Source: Leptospira sp. GIMC2001
GTDB taxonomy: Bacteria; Spirochaetota; Leptospiria; Leptospirales; Leptospiraceae
Assembly (NCBI RefSeq): GCF_028462125.1
Contig: NZ_CP115467.1
Coordinates: forward strand, 124,001 to 188,000
Direction: 5' to 3'
Length of the DNA: 64,000 nt
The translations under genes and the position numbers were made by a program. Below, one piece after another: positions 47,226 through 55,938 of this stretch; position 1 is the first letter of the stretch; each line of letters begins with the position of its first letter. The notes below the pieces were generated by a model, which was given only the letters and a program-made list of their open reading frames with translations, had not been told where the DNA came from and made no database searches.

Positions 47226-48593
47226 CTAGCCAGTACGATTCGACGTTAATAAAGATCCAATTCCACCAGTTGCAAAAATAATTGGTATACCGATAAATAC
47301 CCAGTAAATTGTATAACCACCTTCCTCTTGCCAGTAATAATAGGAAAAAATCCCCCACACAATTCCGACTATTACGCTCGCAATTGCACCATAAAAATTT
47401 GTTTTCTTCCAATAGAACCCACCCAATAAAGCAAAGCTGAGTGCTGCAACAGGGATATTGGCTAGGATCAATTTATTCAAAATATTATCGACGATGAGAT
47501 TTGCCGATAGCCAAGAGAAAAATGCAAAAAATATTGTAATATAAATTGATCGGCTGATCCCAACTTTTGCATCAGAATGTTTAAGAAAATCACTGATTGC
47601 CATCGTAGTCATCGCACTCCATACACCAGCAAGTGTGGTTGATGCAGCCACAAATAAAACTCCATAGGCGAACCCTTTCCAACCTAACGGCAAAAAATGT
47701 TGGATTATCAGAGGGATGGACATTTGTGGATTCGAATTCTCAATACCAGTCAATGCAAATAAACCAGTAGCGATTACAGGGAATCCATAAAGTAGAAATA
47801 CTATAACTGCCGCTATGACTACTGATAAGTAGGCAGTTTTCTCAGACTTTGCAGAGAATATTTTTTGTGAATACCAAGGTGCAGAGATATAAGTAAACAT
47901 TGTCAGGACAATCAAACTTGCTATGTAAGCAAATGAGAGGTCTTCTTGGGATTTGGAAATCGGGAATCTATCTATAAAAGAAGAAAAACCACCCTCGGCA
48001 TTTATCCAAACAAAAAAAGCGAGCGCAGGAATTAGAACAAGTACTGACATAAAACCAAAAATATCAGTACGAATAACAGAAACTAGACCACCTCGCAATG
48101 TGAAGGCAAGAACAATTAGAACAAATATTAAGCTAGATTCCCATTCCGTTAAGCAAGCAAGCATCGGTGAAAAAAGGAGAACCAATGATTTGATATAAGT
48201 CGCACTGAATCCAAGCATGGCAACTAACAGGCATGCGCTGGCAATTTTCCCAAATTTGGATCCATACTTCATGGTAAAAAAACCAGCCGTAGAGAATCCA
48301 TTAAACTGTTTCCATTTCTTTGCAACTACAACTGCATAGAACAGCAAGCCAAATAAAAATACAGAAGGAAGCCAGAGACCCCATAAACCAGCAATTGCTC
48401 CAACCGAAGAAAACCCAAGTAAAGTAGATGTGTTGAATTCCGTCATTACCAATGTTGCAACCAGGGCAAATAAACCCGTACTACGATTGGCAAGTAGATA
48501 GGACAATTCTGATTGAACTTTTACGCTCTTCCACAGCCCAATTGTGAGCAAAAGAACAATGTAAATTGCGAAAATTGCAAGATCAATATTCAT
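47226..48593 (-). CDS. Sodium:solute symporter family protein
   Basis: Polytopic transporter of 455 residues with about 12-13 helices of the SSS family (LeuT fold). Typical parts are MTEFNTSTLLGFSSVGAIAGLWG, GFFTMKYGSKFGKI, a tenth-helix-type LFVAASTTLAGVWSAMTTMAISDF with the Ser/Thr sodium-site residues. The substrate is unknown. It overlaps the CDP-alcohol phosphatidyltransferase gene by 4 bp and is probably translated with it. Confidence 0.87.
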   Translation of the reverse strand: MNIDLAIFAIYIVLLLTIGLWKSVKVQSELSYLLANRSTGLFALVATLVMTEFNTSTLLGFSSVGAIAGLWGLWLPSVFLFGLLFYAVVVAKKWKQFNGFSTAGFFTMKYGSKFGKIASACLLVAMLGFSATYIKSLVLLFSPMLACLTEWESSLIFVLIVLAFTLRGGLVSVIRTDIFGFMSVLVLIPALAFFVWINAEGGFSSFIDRFPISKSQEDLSFAYIASLIVLTMFTYISAPWYSQKIFSAKSEKTAYLSVVIAAVIVFLLYGFPVIATGLFALTGIENSNPQMSIPLIIQHFLPLGWKGFAYGVLFVAASTTLAGVWSAMTTMAISDFLKHSDAKVGISRSIYITIFFAFFSWLSANLIVDNILNKLILANIPVAALSFALLGGFYWKKTNFYGAIASVIVGIVWGIFSYYYWQEEGGYTIYWVFIGIPIIFATGGIGSLLTSNRTG

Positions 48594-49177
48594 TCAAATG
48601 TATCATGACTCCCAATGTAAATCTGGTAGAAACGAGGGAGAAATGTTACAAGTATATAGATTTCAATACTGGCAGAGATAAAGAGTAAAGGGTACAAGAT
48701 GCCATCCAAAACCAAAATTTCGTAAAGGAAATAAGGAAGAAAGTATTGGGAAGGAAGTATTGCAAGTAAAATAAAATTCAGAGCTGTTCCCCATTTAGGA
48801 ATTAGTTTTGGTTTAACTTTAAATTGAATTTTTTTCCAAAACAAAAGAACAGGAACGGATGTTAGCTGAGAAATATCTCGTAAGAGAATCAAACCATAGT
48901 ACCAGATTGGAACAAGATCTATAGCATAGAAATAGGTGAATAGACTTAAAACCAGAATTTTATCGCAGACTGGATCAAGAATAGACCCAAGTTCAGAAAC
49001 CAAACCCATTCGTCTCGCAAACATTCCATCTAAAAAGTCTGTTAGAAAAATAAATCCAAATAAAATGTAACTTAGCAAGAGATTGCCCGAATGGAAAAGT
49101 AGGATTGCAGGAAGGGCAAAAATCACCCTGGATAGAGTAAGTATATTGGGTAGCCAGAAAATTTGTTTCCAATGCAT
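48590..49177 (-). CDS. CDP-alcohol phosphatidyltransferase
   Basis: Integral membrane enzyme of 195 residues with about six helices. The CDP-alcohol motif is complete: DGMFARRMGLVSELGSILDP with the last Asp in VCDK (D-G-x2-A-R-x8-G-x3-D-x3-D). It attaches an alcohol, most likely glycerol-3-phosphate (PgsA type), to a CDP-diacylglycerol head group. PgsA is the closest guess but substrate choice is not certain. It is divergent from the DUF547 gene (70 bp). Confidence 0.88.
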   Translation of the reverse strand: MHWKQIFWLPNILTLSRVIFALPAILLFHSGNLLLSYILFGFIFLTDFLDGMFARRMGLVSELGSILDPVCDKILVLSLFTYFYAIDLVPIWYYGLILLRDISQLTSVPVLLFWKKIQFKVKPKLIPKWGTALNFILLAILPSQYFLPYFLYEILVLDGILYPLLFISASIEIYILVTFLPRFYQIYIGSHDTFE

Positions 49178-49247
49178 ATATTTTAGATTTTTCTCACTAA
49201 CGATTCAGTCTATGTCTAATAGATTGTGGTTTCAACTAGAATATTGA

Positions 49248-50066
49248 ATGGAAGGTATTAAATTGCAAAAACAGAAAAATAGGAATCGAAGTAAAATCAG
49301 CCTCTTTGCAGGAACTATTCTGGTATTTATTCTAATCGTTGGATCTGCATCTTTGTCAGCTCAGAAAATGGATCAGAGCCATTCTGCTTTTGATTCAGTA
49401 CTAAAAAAATATATCAAGAATGGAAATGTAAAATACAAAGCTTTACTCAATGATCGGACTGGACTCGATTCTTATCTCAAGTCGATATCCAGCGTTACAG
49501 AAGCTGAATACAAAACCTTCAATGAAAATCAAAAAATTGCCTTCCTTATAAATGCATACAATGCCTATACTCTAGATCTGATTCTGAAGCATTACCCAGT
49601 AAAGAGCATCGGTGATATCGGAGGACCAGTTCGTCTGGTCAATCTCGCTCGAGGAACTCCTTGGAAGAAATTTACTTTCCCGCTGTTGGGCGCTGATCGA
49701 AATTTAGATTGGATAGAACATTCAAAATTGAGAGTGGAATTTACTGAACCAAGAATCCACTTTGCTATCAACTGTGCGAGTGTCGGCTGCCCACTACTAC
49801 GCAACGAAAGTTATCGGGCAGATAAACTTGAATCCCAATTACAAGATTCTTTTGTAAAATTTTTATCCGAGACATCCAAAAACCGATTGGATAAATCCAA
49901 AAATACAATCTATTTATCCAAGATTTTCGATTGGTTCAAAGGAGATTTCGAAAAGAAATCGGGTTCCGTATTAGCATTTGTCAGGACAGGATTCCCAGAA
50001 AAAATTCCAGACCAAATAAAAATAGAATATACTGATTATGATTGGACATTGAACGAAGCGAAGTAA
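49248..50066 (+). CDS. Exported DUF547 protein
   Basis: Protein of 272 residues with a basic N-terminus and a membrane/signal segment (about 18-38, ending ASLSAQ). The DUF547 domain is clear: KIAFLINAYNAYTLDLIL, IEHSKLR, EPRIHFAINCASVGCPLLRNESY (Cys pair) and KIFDWFKGDF. Family members are secreted or periplasmic in bacteria, and the function is unknown, possibly a papain-like fold. It is probably a single-gene unit; a weak terminator-like hairpin follows. Confidence 0.85.
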   Translation: MEGIKLQKQKNRNRSKISLFAGTILVFILIVGSASLSAQKMDQSHSAFDSVLKKYIKNGNVKYKALLNDRTGLDSYLKSISSVTEAEYKTFNENQKIAFLINAYNAYTLDLILKHYPVKSIGDIGGPVRLVNLARGTPWKKFTFPLLGADRNLDWIEHSKLRVEFTEPRIHFAINCASVGCPLLRNESYRADKLESQLQDSFVKFLSETSKNRLDKSKNTIYLSKIFDWFKGDFEKKSGSVLAFVRTGFPEKIPDQIKIEYTDYDWTLNEAK

Positions 50067-50069
50067 AGG

Positions 50070-50112
50070 AAATCGAATGGAATCGGCTTTTTTGGTTCGA
50101 AATCGATTTTTT
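50070..50112 (+). terminator. Possible terminator after the DUF547 gene
   Basis: AAATCG (50070-50075) can pair with CGATTT (50104-50109), followed by three more Ts; a smaller TCGA-AA-TCGA hairpin is nested in the 3' side. The long loop makes it a weak candidate. Confidence 0.3.
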
Positions 50113-50185
50113 CATTGATATAAAAGTTTCCTAAGAGATAAAGGGAGGAGATATTAAATAAAAGTATCTCACTTTAGGAGACAAA

Positions 50186-52453
50186 ATGGCATTCGACATA
50201 GACATGATAAAATCCCGTTATAAGAAAATGGGAGATGCAATTGGTGCAGCGCGCAAAATCGTTGGGAAACCACTTACCTTAACCGAAAAGATTTTGTATT
50301 CGCATTTATGGGAAGGTCATCCAACGAAAGCATTAGCTCGTGGAAAAGACTACGTTGACTTTGCACCAGACAGAGTTGCTATGCAAGATGCTACGGCTCA
50401 GATGGCATTATTGCAATTCATGCAAGCAGGTAGACCAAAAGTTGCTGTTCCATCTACAGTTCACTGTGACCATTTAATCACTGCTAAAGAAGGATCAGAT
50501 ACGGATCTAACAAAAGCTTCCAGTGAGAACAAAGAAGTATATGACTTTTTATCCTCTGTTTCCAACAAATATGGAATCGGATTCTGGAAGCCTGGAGCTG
50601 GAATCATTCATCAAGTTGTTTTAGAAAACTATGCATTTCCTGGTGGTATGATGATCGGAACTGACTCTCATACTGTAAATGCTGGTGGACTTGGTATGGT
50701 CGCAATTGGAGTCGGTGGAGCTGACGCATGTGATGTTATGGCAGGACTTCCTTGGGAATTGAAATTCCCTAAACTAATCGGCATTCGCCTAACTGGTAAA
50801 TTGAATGGATGGGCCTCTGCAAAAGATGTTATTCTCAAAGTAGCTGGAATCCTTACTGTAAAAGGTGGAACTGGTTGTATCGTGGAATACTTTGGTCCGG
50901 GAGCCGAAACTCTTTCTTGTACAGGAAAGGGTACAATCTGTAACATGGGTGCAGAAATTGGAGCGACGACTTCCACTTTCGCATATGACGACTCAATGGA
51001 GAGATATCTCCGTTCAACAGATCGTGCTGATGTAGCTGATGCAGCAAATGGAATTCGGGAGCATCTAACTGCAGATAAAGAAGTTTATGCGGAACCAGAA
51101 AAATATTTTGATCAAGTAATAGAAATCAATCTAAGCGAACTTGAGCCACATCTGAATGGCCCATTCACTCCTGACTTGGCAACTCCCTTATCCAAATTGA
51201 AAGAAGAAGCAGCCAAAAATGGTTGGCCTACAAAAATCGAAGTTGGACTTATTGGATCTTGTACCAACTCTTCTTATGAAGACATCGCAAGATCAGCTTC
51301 ACTTGCAGAACAAGCTATCGCAAAAGGTCTTGTACCAAAAGCTGAATTCTCTATAACTCCTGGATCTGAACAAGTTCGTTACACAATTGAGAGAGATGGT
51401 TTTATCAAGACTTTCCATAAGATGGGAGCCAAAGTTTTCGCAAATGCTTGTGGTCCTTGCATCGGAATGTGGTCTCGAGTTGGAGCAGAGAAGAAAGAGA
51501 AAAACACAATCGTTCACTCTTTCAATAGAAATTTTCAGTCAAGAAATGATGGGAATCCCAATACTTATGCATTTGTAGGAAGCCCAGAGCTTGTCACTGC
51601 ACTTGCAATTGCTGGAGACTTGAATTTCAATCCGATTACTGATAAACTCAAGAATGATAAAGGCGAAATGGTTTCTCTAGATCCGCCTATCGGTGATGAG
51701 CTTCCTAAGAAAGGATTTGCTGTCGAAGATGCTGGCTACCAAGCTCCTGCAGCAGATGGATCTAAGGTAGAAATCAAAGTTAACCCAAGTTTGGACAGAT
51801 TGCAACTTCTTGATCCATTTACAGAATGGGATGGAAAAGATATCACAGGACTAAAGCTTTTAATCAAGGCAAAAGGGAAATGTACAACGGATCATATTTC
51901 TATGGCTGGTCCTTGGCTCAAATACCGTGGTCATCTCGATAATATTTCCAATAACTTATTGATCGGAGCAACTAACTTTTTCAATACGAAGATCAATGAA
52001 GTTAAGAACCAACTGACTGGAGCTTATGGGCCTGTACCAGATACTCAACGCGCATATAAAGCAAAAGGTATTGGATCTATAGTTGTAGGAGATGAGAACT
52101 ACGGTGAAGGTTCTTCAAGAGAACATGCAGCTATGGAGCCAAGATTTTTGGGAGTTCGGGCTGTCTTGGTTAAATCGTTTGCTCGTATCCATGAAACCAA
52201 CTTGAAGAAGCAGGGAATGCTTGGACTAACATTCGCTAATCCGGCTGACTATGATAAGATTCAAGAAGATGATACCATTGATATCATTGGATTGACAAGT
52301 TTTACGGAAGGCAAACCTCTAACTCTAGTTCTGAATCACAAAGATGGATCCAAAGAGGAGATCACTGTGAACCATACTTACAATGCTCAACAGATTGAAT
52401 GGTTCAAAGCAGGATCGGCTCTGAATATAGTTAAGAAACAGCACGGAGTATAA
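50186..52453 (+). CDS. acn: Aconitate hydratase, mitochondrial-type
   Basis: Iron-sulfur enzyme of 755 residues interconverting citrate and isocitrate in the TCA cycle. The 4Fe-4S ligands are Cys359 (LIGSCTNS), Cys422 and Cys425 ([11 protein letters not shown]), matching the numbering of vertebrate mitochondrial aconitase almost exactly. Other signatures are [14 protein letters not shown] and [15 protein letters not shown] (swivel domain). A good AGGAG site precedes the ATG, and a short stem-loop (GAGATA/TATCTC around 50148-50170) lies in the leader. The methyltransferase gene follows after 8 bp. Confidence 0.97.
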   Translation: MAFDIDMIKSRYKKMGDAIGAARKIVGKPLTLTEKILYSHLWEGHPTKALARGKDYVDFAPDRVAMQDATAQMALLQFMQAGRPKVAVPSTVHCDHLITAKEGSDTDLTKASSENKEVYDFLSSVSNKYGIGFWKPGAGIIHQVVLENYAFPGGMMIGTDSHTVNAGGLGMVAIGVGGADACDVMAGLPWELKFPKLIGIRLTGKLNGWASAKDVILKVAGILTVKGGTGCIVEYFGPGAETLSCTGKGTICNMGAEIGATTSTFAYDDSMERYLRSTDRADVADAANGIREHLTADKEVYAEPEKYFDQVIEINLSELEPHLNGPFTPDLATPLSKLKEEAAKNGWPTKIEVGLIGSCTNSSYEDIARSASLAEQAIAKGLVPKAEFSITPGSEQVRYTIERDGFIKTFHKMGAKVFANACGPCIGMWSRVGAEKKEKNTIVHSFNRNFQSRNDGNPNTYAFVGSPELVTALAIAGDLNFNPITDKLKNDKGEMVSLDPPIGDELPKKGFAVEDAGYQAPAADGSKVEIKVNPSLDRLQLLDPFTEWDGKDITGLKLLIKAKGKCTTDHISMAGPWLKYRGHLDNISNNLLIGATNFFNTKINEVKNQLTGAYGPVPDTQRAYKAKGIGSIVVGDENYGEGSSREHAAMEPRFLGVRAVLVKSFARIHETNLKKQGMLGLTFANPADYDKIQEDDTIDIIGLTSFTEGKPLTLVLNHKDGSKEEITVNHTYNAQQIEWFKAGSALNIVKKQHGV

Positions 52454-52461
52454 CAAACTCT

Positions 52462-53115
52462 TTGCCTTATCCAAAAGTAAACCAAGGTCTCGTGTTAAAC
52501 GAGGCCTATTGGAAGGGCGTTTACGGAGACGGTTACGACGTAGATGGCGACTACAATGCTCGTCTTCATGCTAAGTACATTCATTCTCTATTCCAACTTA
52601 TGGAATCAAAAATCCAGAGTTTAGGAGATTTTGGCTTCGGCAAAGCAAGTCTGCTTAGAGAATTTGTTAAGATATTTAAGCCTGCACGAGTTGTAGCCTT
52701 GGAGCCGTCACCCGAAAGAGTAGAGGATCTAAGAAAAAAATCTTGGGTTTCTACGACACATATCCAAATTTTCAACACCACCTTACAAGAATTTGATCCA
52801 CCCTATCTTCGGCATGCACCGCTTGATTTAGCAATTTGCAATTCCGTATTGCAGTATATTCCTGATAAAGAACTTAAAGATGTTGTTGCAAAAATGGCTC
52901 AGCTTTCCAGATTTCTCTATTTTACTGTACCAACCAAGAATGATTATATCCGAATGAAAAAGGAAATCGCATTTGAGGATCCTTATGCATTTGTTCGCAA
53001 CTTAAAATTCTATCGCAAGCTTATGTCTGAACACTATCACTATGTTTCTTACAATTTGCTTGAAAGTAAATTCTTTCCAGCTACTGTTTTCCATGAAGAA
53101 TTTTTTAAATTTTGA
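52462..53115 (+). CDS. Class I SAM-dependent methyltransferase-like protein
   Basis: Protein of 217 residues. A Rossmann-type SAM-binding core is recognisable: SLGDFGFGKASLLREF in place of motif I, VVALEPSPERVEDLRKK (acidic residue at the end of strand 2), and DLAICNSVLQYIPDKEL. The G-rich loop reads GDFGFGKA, so SAM binding is likely but not assured. Translation seems to start at TTG (52462) because no ATG lies near the conserved N-terminus. It is 8 bp after the aconitase gene. The substrate is unknown. Confidence 0.72.
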   Translation: MPYPKVNQGLVLNEAYWKGVYGDGYDVDGDYNARLHAKYIHSLFQLMESKIQSLGDFGFGKASLLREFVKIFKPARVVALEPSPERVEDLRKKSWVSTTHIQIFNTTLQEFDPPYLRHAPLDLAICNSVLQYIPDKELKDVVAKMAQLSRFLYFTVPTKNDYIRMKKEIAFEDPYAFVRNLKFYRKLMSEHYHYVSYNLLESKFFPATVFHEEFFKF

Positions 53116-53224
53116 ATGATTCTGTTTATTAGAAATCCAAAACTAGCCATTCAGAACTTGACAGACGATGCTTTAAGAATCACAAAAATTCAAGCCTGCC
53201 TATTTACTTCGGAGTCTAAGAGCT

Positions 53225-53548
53225 ATGAAAAAAATCCAACTATCAGCTTTGCTTTTCTTATTTCTAATGCCATTTGCATTGATTTCTAGATCAATCGACA
53301 AGAATTCCTGCACTTTCAATGGCAAAAAGCTCTATGGCAAGATACAAATTGTCACCTCATTTCCTGATGTAAAGGTTCAAGTTGTAACTTCTTTCCCAGA
53401 TCTGAAAGTGGAGATGGTGAATTCTTTTCCATCTAAGTGCGGACAGTGGCAATCTGTGACATCTTTTCCTGACACAAAAGTCCAATTTGTTACTTCATTT
53501 CCAGATGTGAAGATACAATATGTAAATTCTTTTCCTGGGATGCCATAA
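53225..53548 (+). CDS. Small secreted protein of 11-residue VTSFPD repeats
   Basis: Protein of 107 residues. A signal peptide (1-20, ending ALISRS) precedes a mature part that begins CTFNGKKLYGKIQI and then repeats an 11-residue unit: VTSFPDVKVQV, VTSFPDLKVEM, VNSFPSKCGQWQS (13), VTSFPDTKVQF, VTSFPDVKIQY, VNSFPGMP. Alternating hydrophobic residues with a fixed S-F-P-D turn suggest a small beta-solenoid or beta-sheet stack. Two Cys may form a disulfide. I do not recognise a named family. A clear GGAG lies before the ATG. It stands between the methyltransferase and the sigma factor genes. Confidence 0.75.
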   Translation: MKKIQLSALLFLFLMPFALISRSIDKNSCTFNGKKLYGKIQIVTSFPDVKVQVVTSFPDLKVEMVNSFPSKCGQWQSVTSFPDTKVQFVTSFPDVKIQYVNSFPGMP

Positions 53549-53606
53549 ATTAGCTTTTTTTTGAGATTTTTAGGAAAATATCTTCGCTGAATTGTTATAA
53601 GAATTG

Positions 53607-54179
53607 ATGACTTTTCAGTTTTTACTTGATACATCATATTCCTATTCTCTTTTGGATTGGATGCAGGATAAAAAGATTGAGATGGCGGAGTTGTATGCGA
53701 ATACCCATAAACGCATCTACGACTTCCTCTATAAATACTGCAATAATCCTGATCTTGCAATGGATCTTATGCAAGATACTTTTTTGAATTATTTCAAGAG
53801 TTACGGGGAACAAGACCTTGATCAAGAAAAATCGATTATGATCTTGTATACGATTGCGAGGAATCGCTCCATCAATTTTGGCAAGAAATTCTCAACACAG
53901 AGGGAGAAATCTGCACCAGTGGATGATTTCAAGTCTGAGCGTATTGGCTTCGAGAAAAAGCTAGAACTACTAGATCTCGAAAACAAATTGCTAAATTGTT
54001 TGGATGAACTTGCTGAGGACGAAAAGGAATGTATTTTACTAAGACATATAGAAGGACTCAACTTAACACAAATATCTGGAATCATGAATATTTCGGTATC
54101 AACAGCATCAAGGTTAGTGGTTAAGTCAACTGCCAATTTGCTTGAATTAGCACAAAAGAATAATATAACATTAGAATAA
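53607..54179 (+). CDS. ECF-type sigma-70 family RNA polymerase sigma factor
   Basis: Sigma factor of about 170-190 residues. Region 2 has YCNNPDLAMDLMQDTFLNYFKSYG and TIARNRSINFGKK; region 4 has LAEDEKECILLRHIEGLNLTQISGIMNISVSTASRLV, shown here in two adjoining parts of a helix-turn-helix. The start is uncertain: ATG 53607, ATG 53661 and ATG 53682 are all in frame, and none has a strong ribosome-binding site; conserved region 2 needs only the last. The FecR-type gene begins 1 bp after its stop, so they form a sigma/anti-sigma-like pair. Confidence 0.85.
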   Translation: MTFQFLLDTSYSYSLLDWMQDKKIEMAELYANTHKRIYDFLYKYCNNPDLAMDLMQDTFLNYFKSYGEQDLDQEKSIMILYTIARNRSINFGKKFSTQREKSAPVDDFKSERIGFEKKLELLDLENKLLNCLDELAEDEKECILLRHIEGLNLTQISGIMNISVSTASRLVVKSTANLLELAQKNNITLE

Positions 54180-54180
54180 C

Positions 54181-55305
54181 ATGAAACGAGAAGATGACAG
54201 ATTGAACGAAGAAGAAGTATCAAAAGCCTTAGAAGGGGCGACGAATACCGTTTCAATTCGTTTGCAAAGGTTAGTCGAGATTTTTTCTAACATGGATCGT
54301 CCTTCTCGTAGAACGGAATTTCCTGCGTTCGAAGATATCTGGATCAAATTAAAAGGTCCGGAACAAACAAATCTTGACTCTATGCAAACCAATTCAGCCA
54401 ATCTAGAAATCGCGGAACCGTTCGATAAATTATCAGTCAAAAATTGCAAGTCAAGTAGATTGATGGTATCATCAGGATTTATAGGAGCCGTTGCTGCAGT
54501 TTTAATATTTATTTTTATCATGCGCTCAGAGACGGAGACATTACCAAGCTACAATACCAAAATATCTGCAGTAATTGGAGAAGCGTATATTCTCAACCAT
54601 GATGGAACACCGAGATCGAATCTTAACAATCTTTCTCAACTACAGAATGGAGATCGGATTCAGACTGGTGCGCGATCTTCTGTTGATTTAATTTTAACGC
54701 CACATTCAAGCGTCCGCATACGCGAAAATTCCGAGATCAGTTTAGAAAAACTTATGAAGAAAGATGATTCGGAAAAAGTAACAATGTTCCTTGTGCGCGG
54801 AACCATTTTGGCATATATTCATAAAATGAAAAAGGATTCGGACTTCGTCATTCGTTCTGATATAGGCAAGGTGGAAGTTCGGGGAACGAAGTTCTTAACG
54901 AGTAAGACAGATGAAGGATTTACTGTAGCTGTTTCCGAAGGAAGAATTATCTATACTGCAGCCAATTCCTCCAATCCAATCCCTGTTGATCCGAATTTTC
55001 AAATATCTACAATCGATTCAACAACTAAGAAAAATATATTGAGCAAATCAAATGCTCGTGAATTGTCAGAACTGGATTATATCGAGCTAGAATCCATTCC
55101 TGAGACCGGAAGAAAGAATGCCATTGAATCAGAAGAGGATATTTTCCGGTTGTACTCGCTTTTAGAAGAAGTTACGGTTGATGGTGGCATCGTTCATAGA
55201 GGGGTTATCTATGCTATGGATGAAAATTTCATGTATATAAGAACAGTTGCCGGAGAAATTAAGATCCCTCAAGCGAAGATACAGGAAGTAGAAAAAATAC
55301 GTTGA
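54181..55305 (+). CDS. FecR-domain membrane protein, probable anti-sigma partner
   Basis: Protein of 374 residues with a cytoplasmic N-terminal part (1-95), a single membrane helix (about 100-120) and a periplasmic FecR domain (about 130-265: GEAYILN, LQNGDRIQTGARSSVDLIL, VEVRGTKFLTSKTDEGFTVAVSEG). A C-terminal region of about 100 residues with two beta repeats (IVHRGVIYAMDENFMYIRTVAGEIKIP) follows. In known systems FecR-type proteins carry a signal to a cognate ECF sigma factor. Here the sigma gene is directly upstream, but no TonB receptor is near. Confidence 0.85.
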   Translation: MKREDDRLNEEEVSKALEGATNTVSIRLQRLVEIFSNMDRPSRRTEFPAFEDIWIKLKGPEQTNLDSMQTNSANLEIAEPFDKLSVKNCKSSRLMVSSGFIGAVAAVLIFIFIMRSETETLPSYNTKISAVIGEAYILNHDGTPRSNLNNLSQLQNGDRIQTGARSSVDLILTPHSSVRIRENSEISLEKLMKKDDSEKVTMFLVRGTILAYIHKMKKDSDFVIRSDIGKVEVRGTKFLTSKTDEGFTVAVSEGRIIYTAANSSNPIPVDPNFQISTIDSTTKKNILSKSNARELSELDYIELESIPETGRKNAIESEEDIFRLYSLLEEVTVDGGIVHRGVIYAMDENFMYIRTVAGEIKIPQAKIQEVEKIR

Positions 55306-55336
55306 TTTTTTTCAAAGCAAGACTACTTTTTACGGA

Positions 55337-55873
55337 ATGCACGATAATACTAAAAAGAGTTTTCGTTTCCGCTATATTATAGATAAAGAATTTCAGTTCA
55401 AATTCCTTCTTCATTTTTCCATCCTTTTTATTTTTGGCGTTCTTGCTACCCTTGGCTTTCTCTATTGGCTAAACCAGAGTAAATATGAGGGTGGGGCAGT
55501 TTTTCGCTTACGCCAAGATCCCATTCAAGTCTACTATAAAGTCGAACCAGATCCTGGTGACCCAGCTTCTGAATTAAAATATGTTCCTCGCGATATCTAT
55601 CTACCTGATTATGATCATAAATTGGATAGATATTCAATCCAATCTTCAGCAGTTGTCATACTTTCGACGATCTATCTATTTCTGATTTCTTTCTTTTCTA
55701 TTTTCAAATCACATAAAATGGCTGGCCCAATTCACAACATTAAGCGAAACCTCAAACGACTTGCTGATGGTGAAGACATTCAATTCATTCGAACGAGGAA
55801 AGGGGATGAATTCCAAGAACTCGTTGATGAGCTCAATCGCGTAATTGCAAATCGTATAAACAAATCTAAATAG
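55337..55873 (+). CDS. Membrane protein with HAMP domain and no output domain
   Basis: Protein of 178 residues: membrane helix about 23-45, a periplasmic domain of about 55 residues with VEPDPGDP, second helix about 100-122, then a HAMP-like region (HKMAGPIHNIKRNLKRLADGEDI ... EFQELVDELNRVI). No kinase, cyclase or MCP domain follows. The function is unknown; it may act through protein contacts. It follows the FecR-type gene by 31 bp and probably belongs to the same transcript. Confidence 0.75.
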   Translation: MHDNTKKSFRFRYIIDKEFQFKFLLHFSILFIFGVLATLGFLYWLNQSKYEGGAVFRLRQDPIQVYYKVEPDPGDPASELKYVPRDIYLPDYDHKLDRYSIQSSAVVILSTIYLFLISFFSIFKSHKMAGPIHNIKRNLKRLADGEDIQFIRTRKGDEFQELVDELNRVIANRINKSK

Positions 55874-55938
55874 TTTATATGATTTTTGGAAGGAATTCTA
55901 ATAATATAGAGGTAAAGCGCGAATTTATTTAGAAATAA

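Noticed and set aside
53158..53163. TTGACA upstream of the VTSFPD-repeat gene as a promoter
   Set aside because: No matching -10 at the right spacing (CACAAA at 17 bp).
53347..53548. Tandem repeats considered as a CRISPR or DNA repeat array
   Set aside because: The units are 33 bp and in frame, conserved at protein rather than DNA level, have no spacers, and lie inside a signal-peptide-bearing gene.
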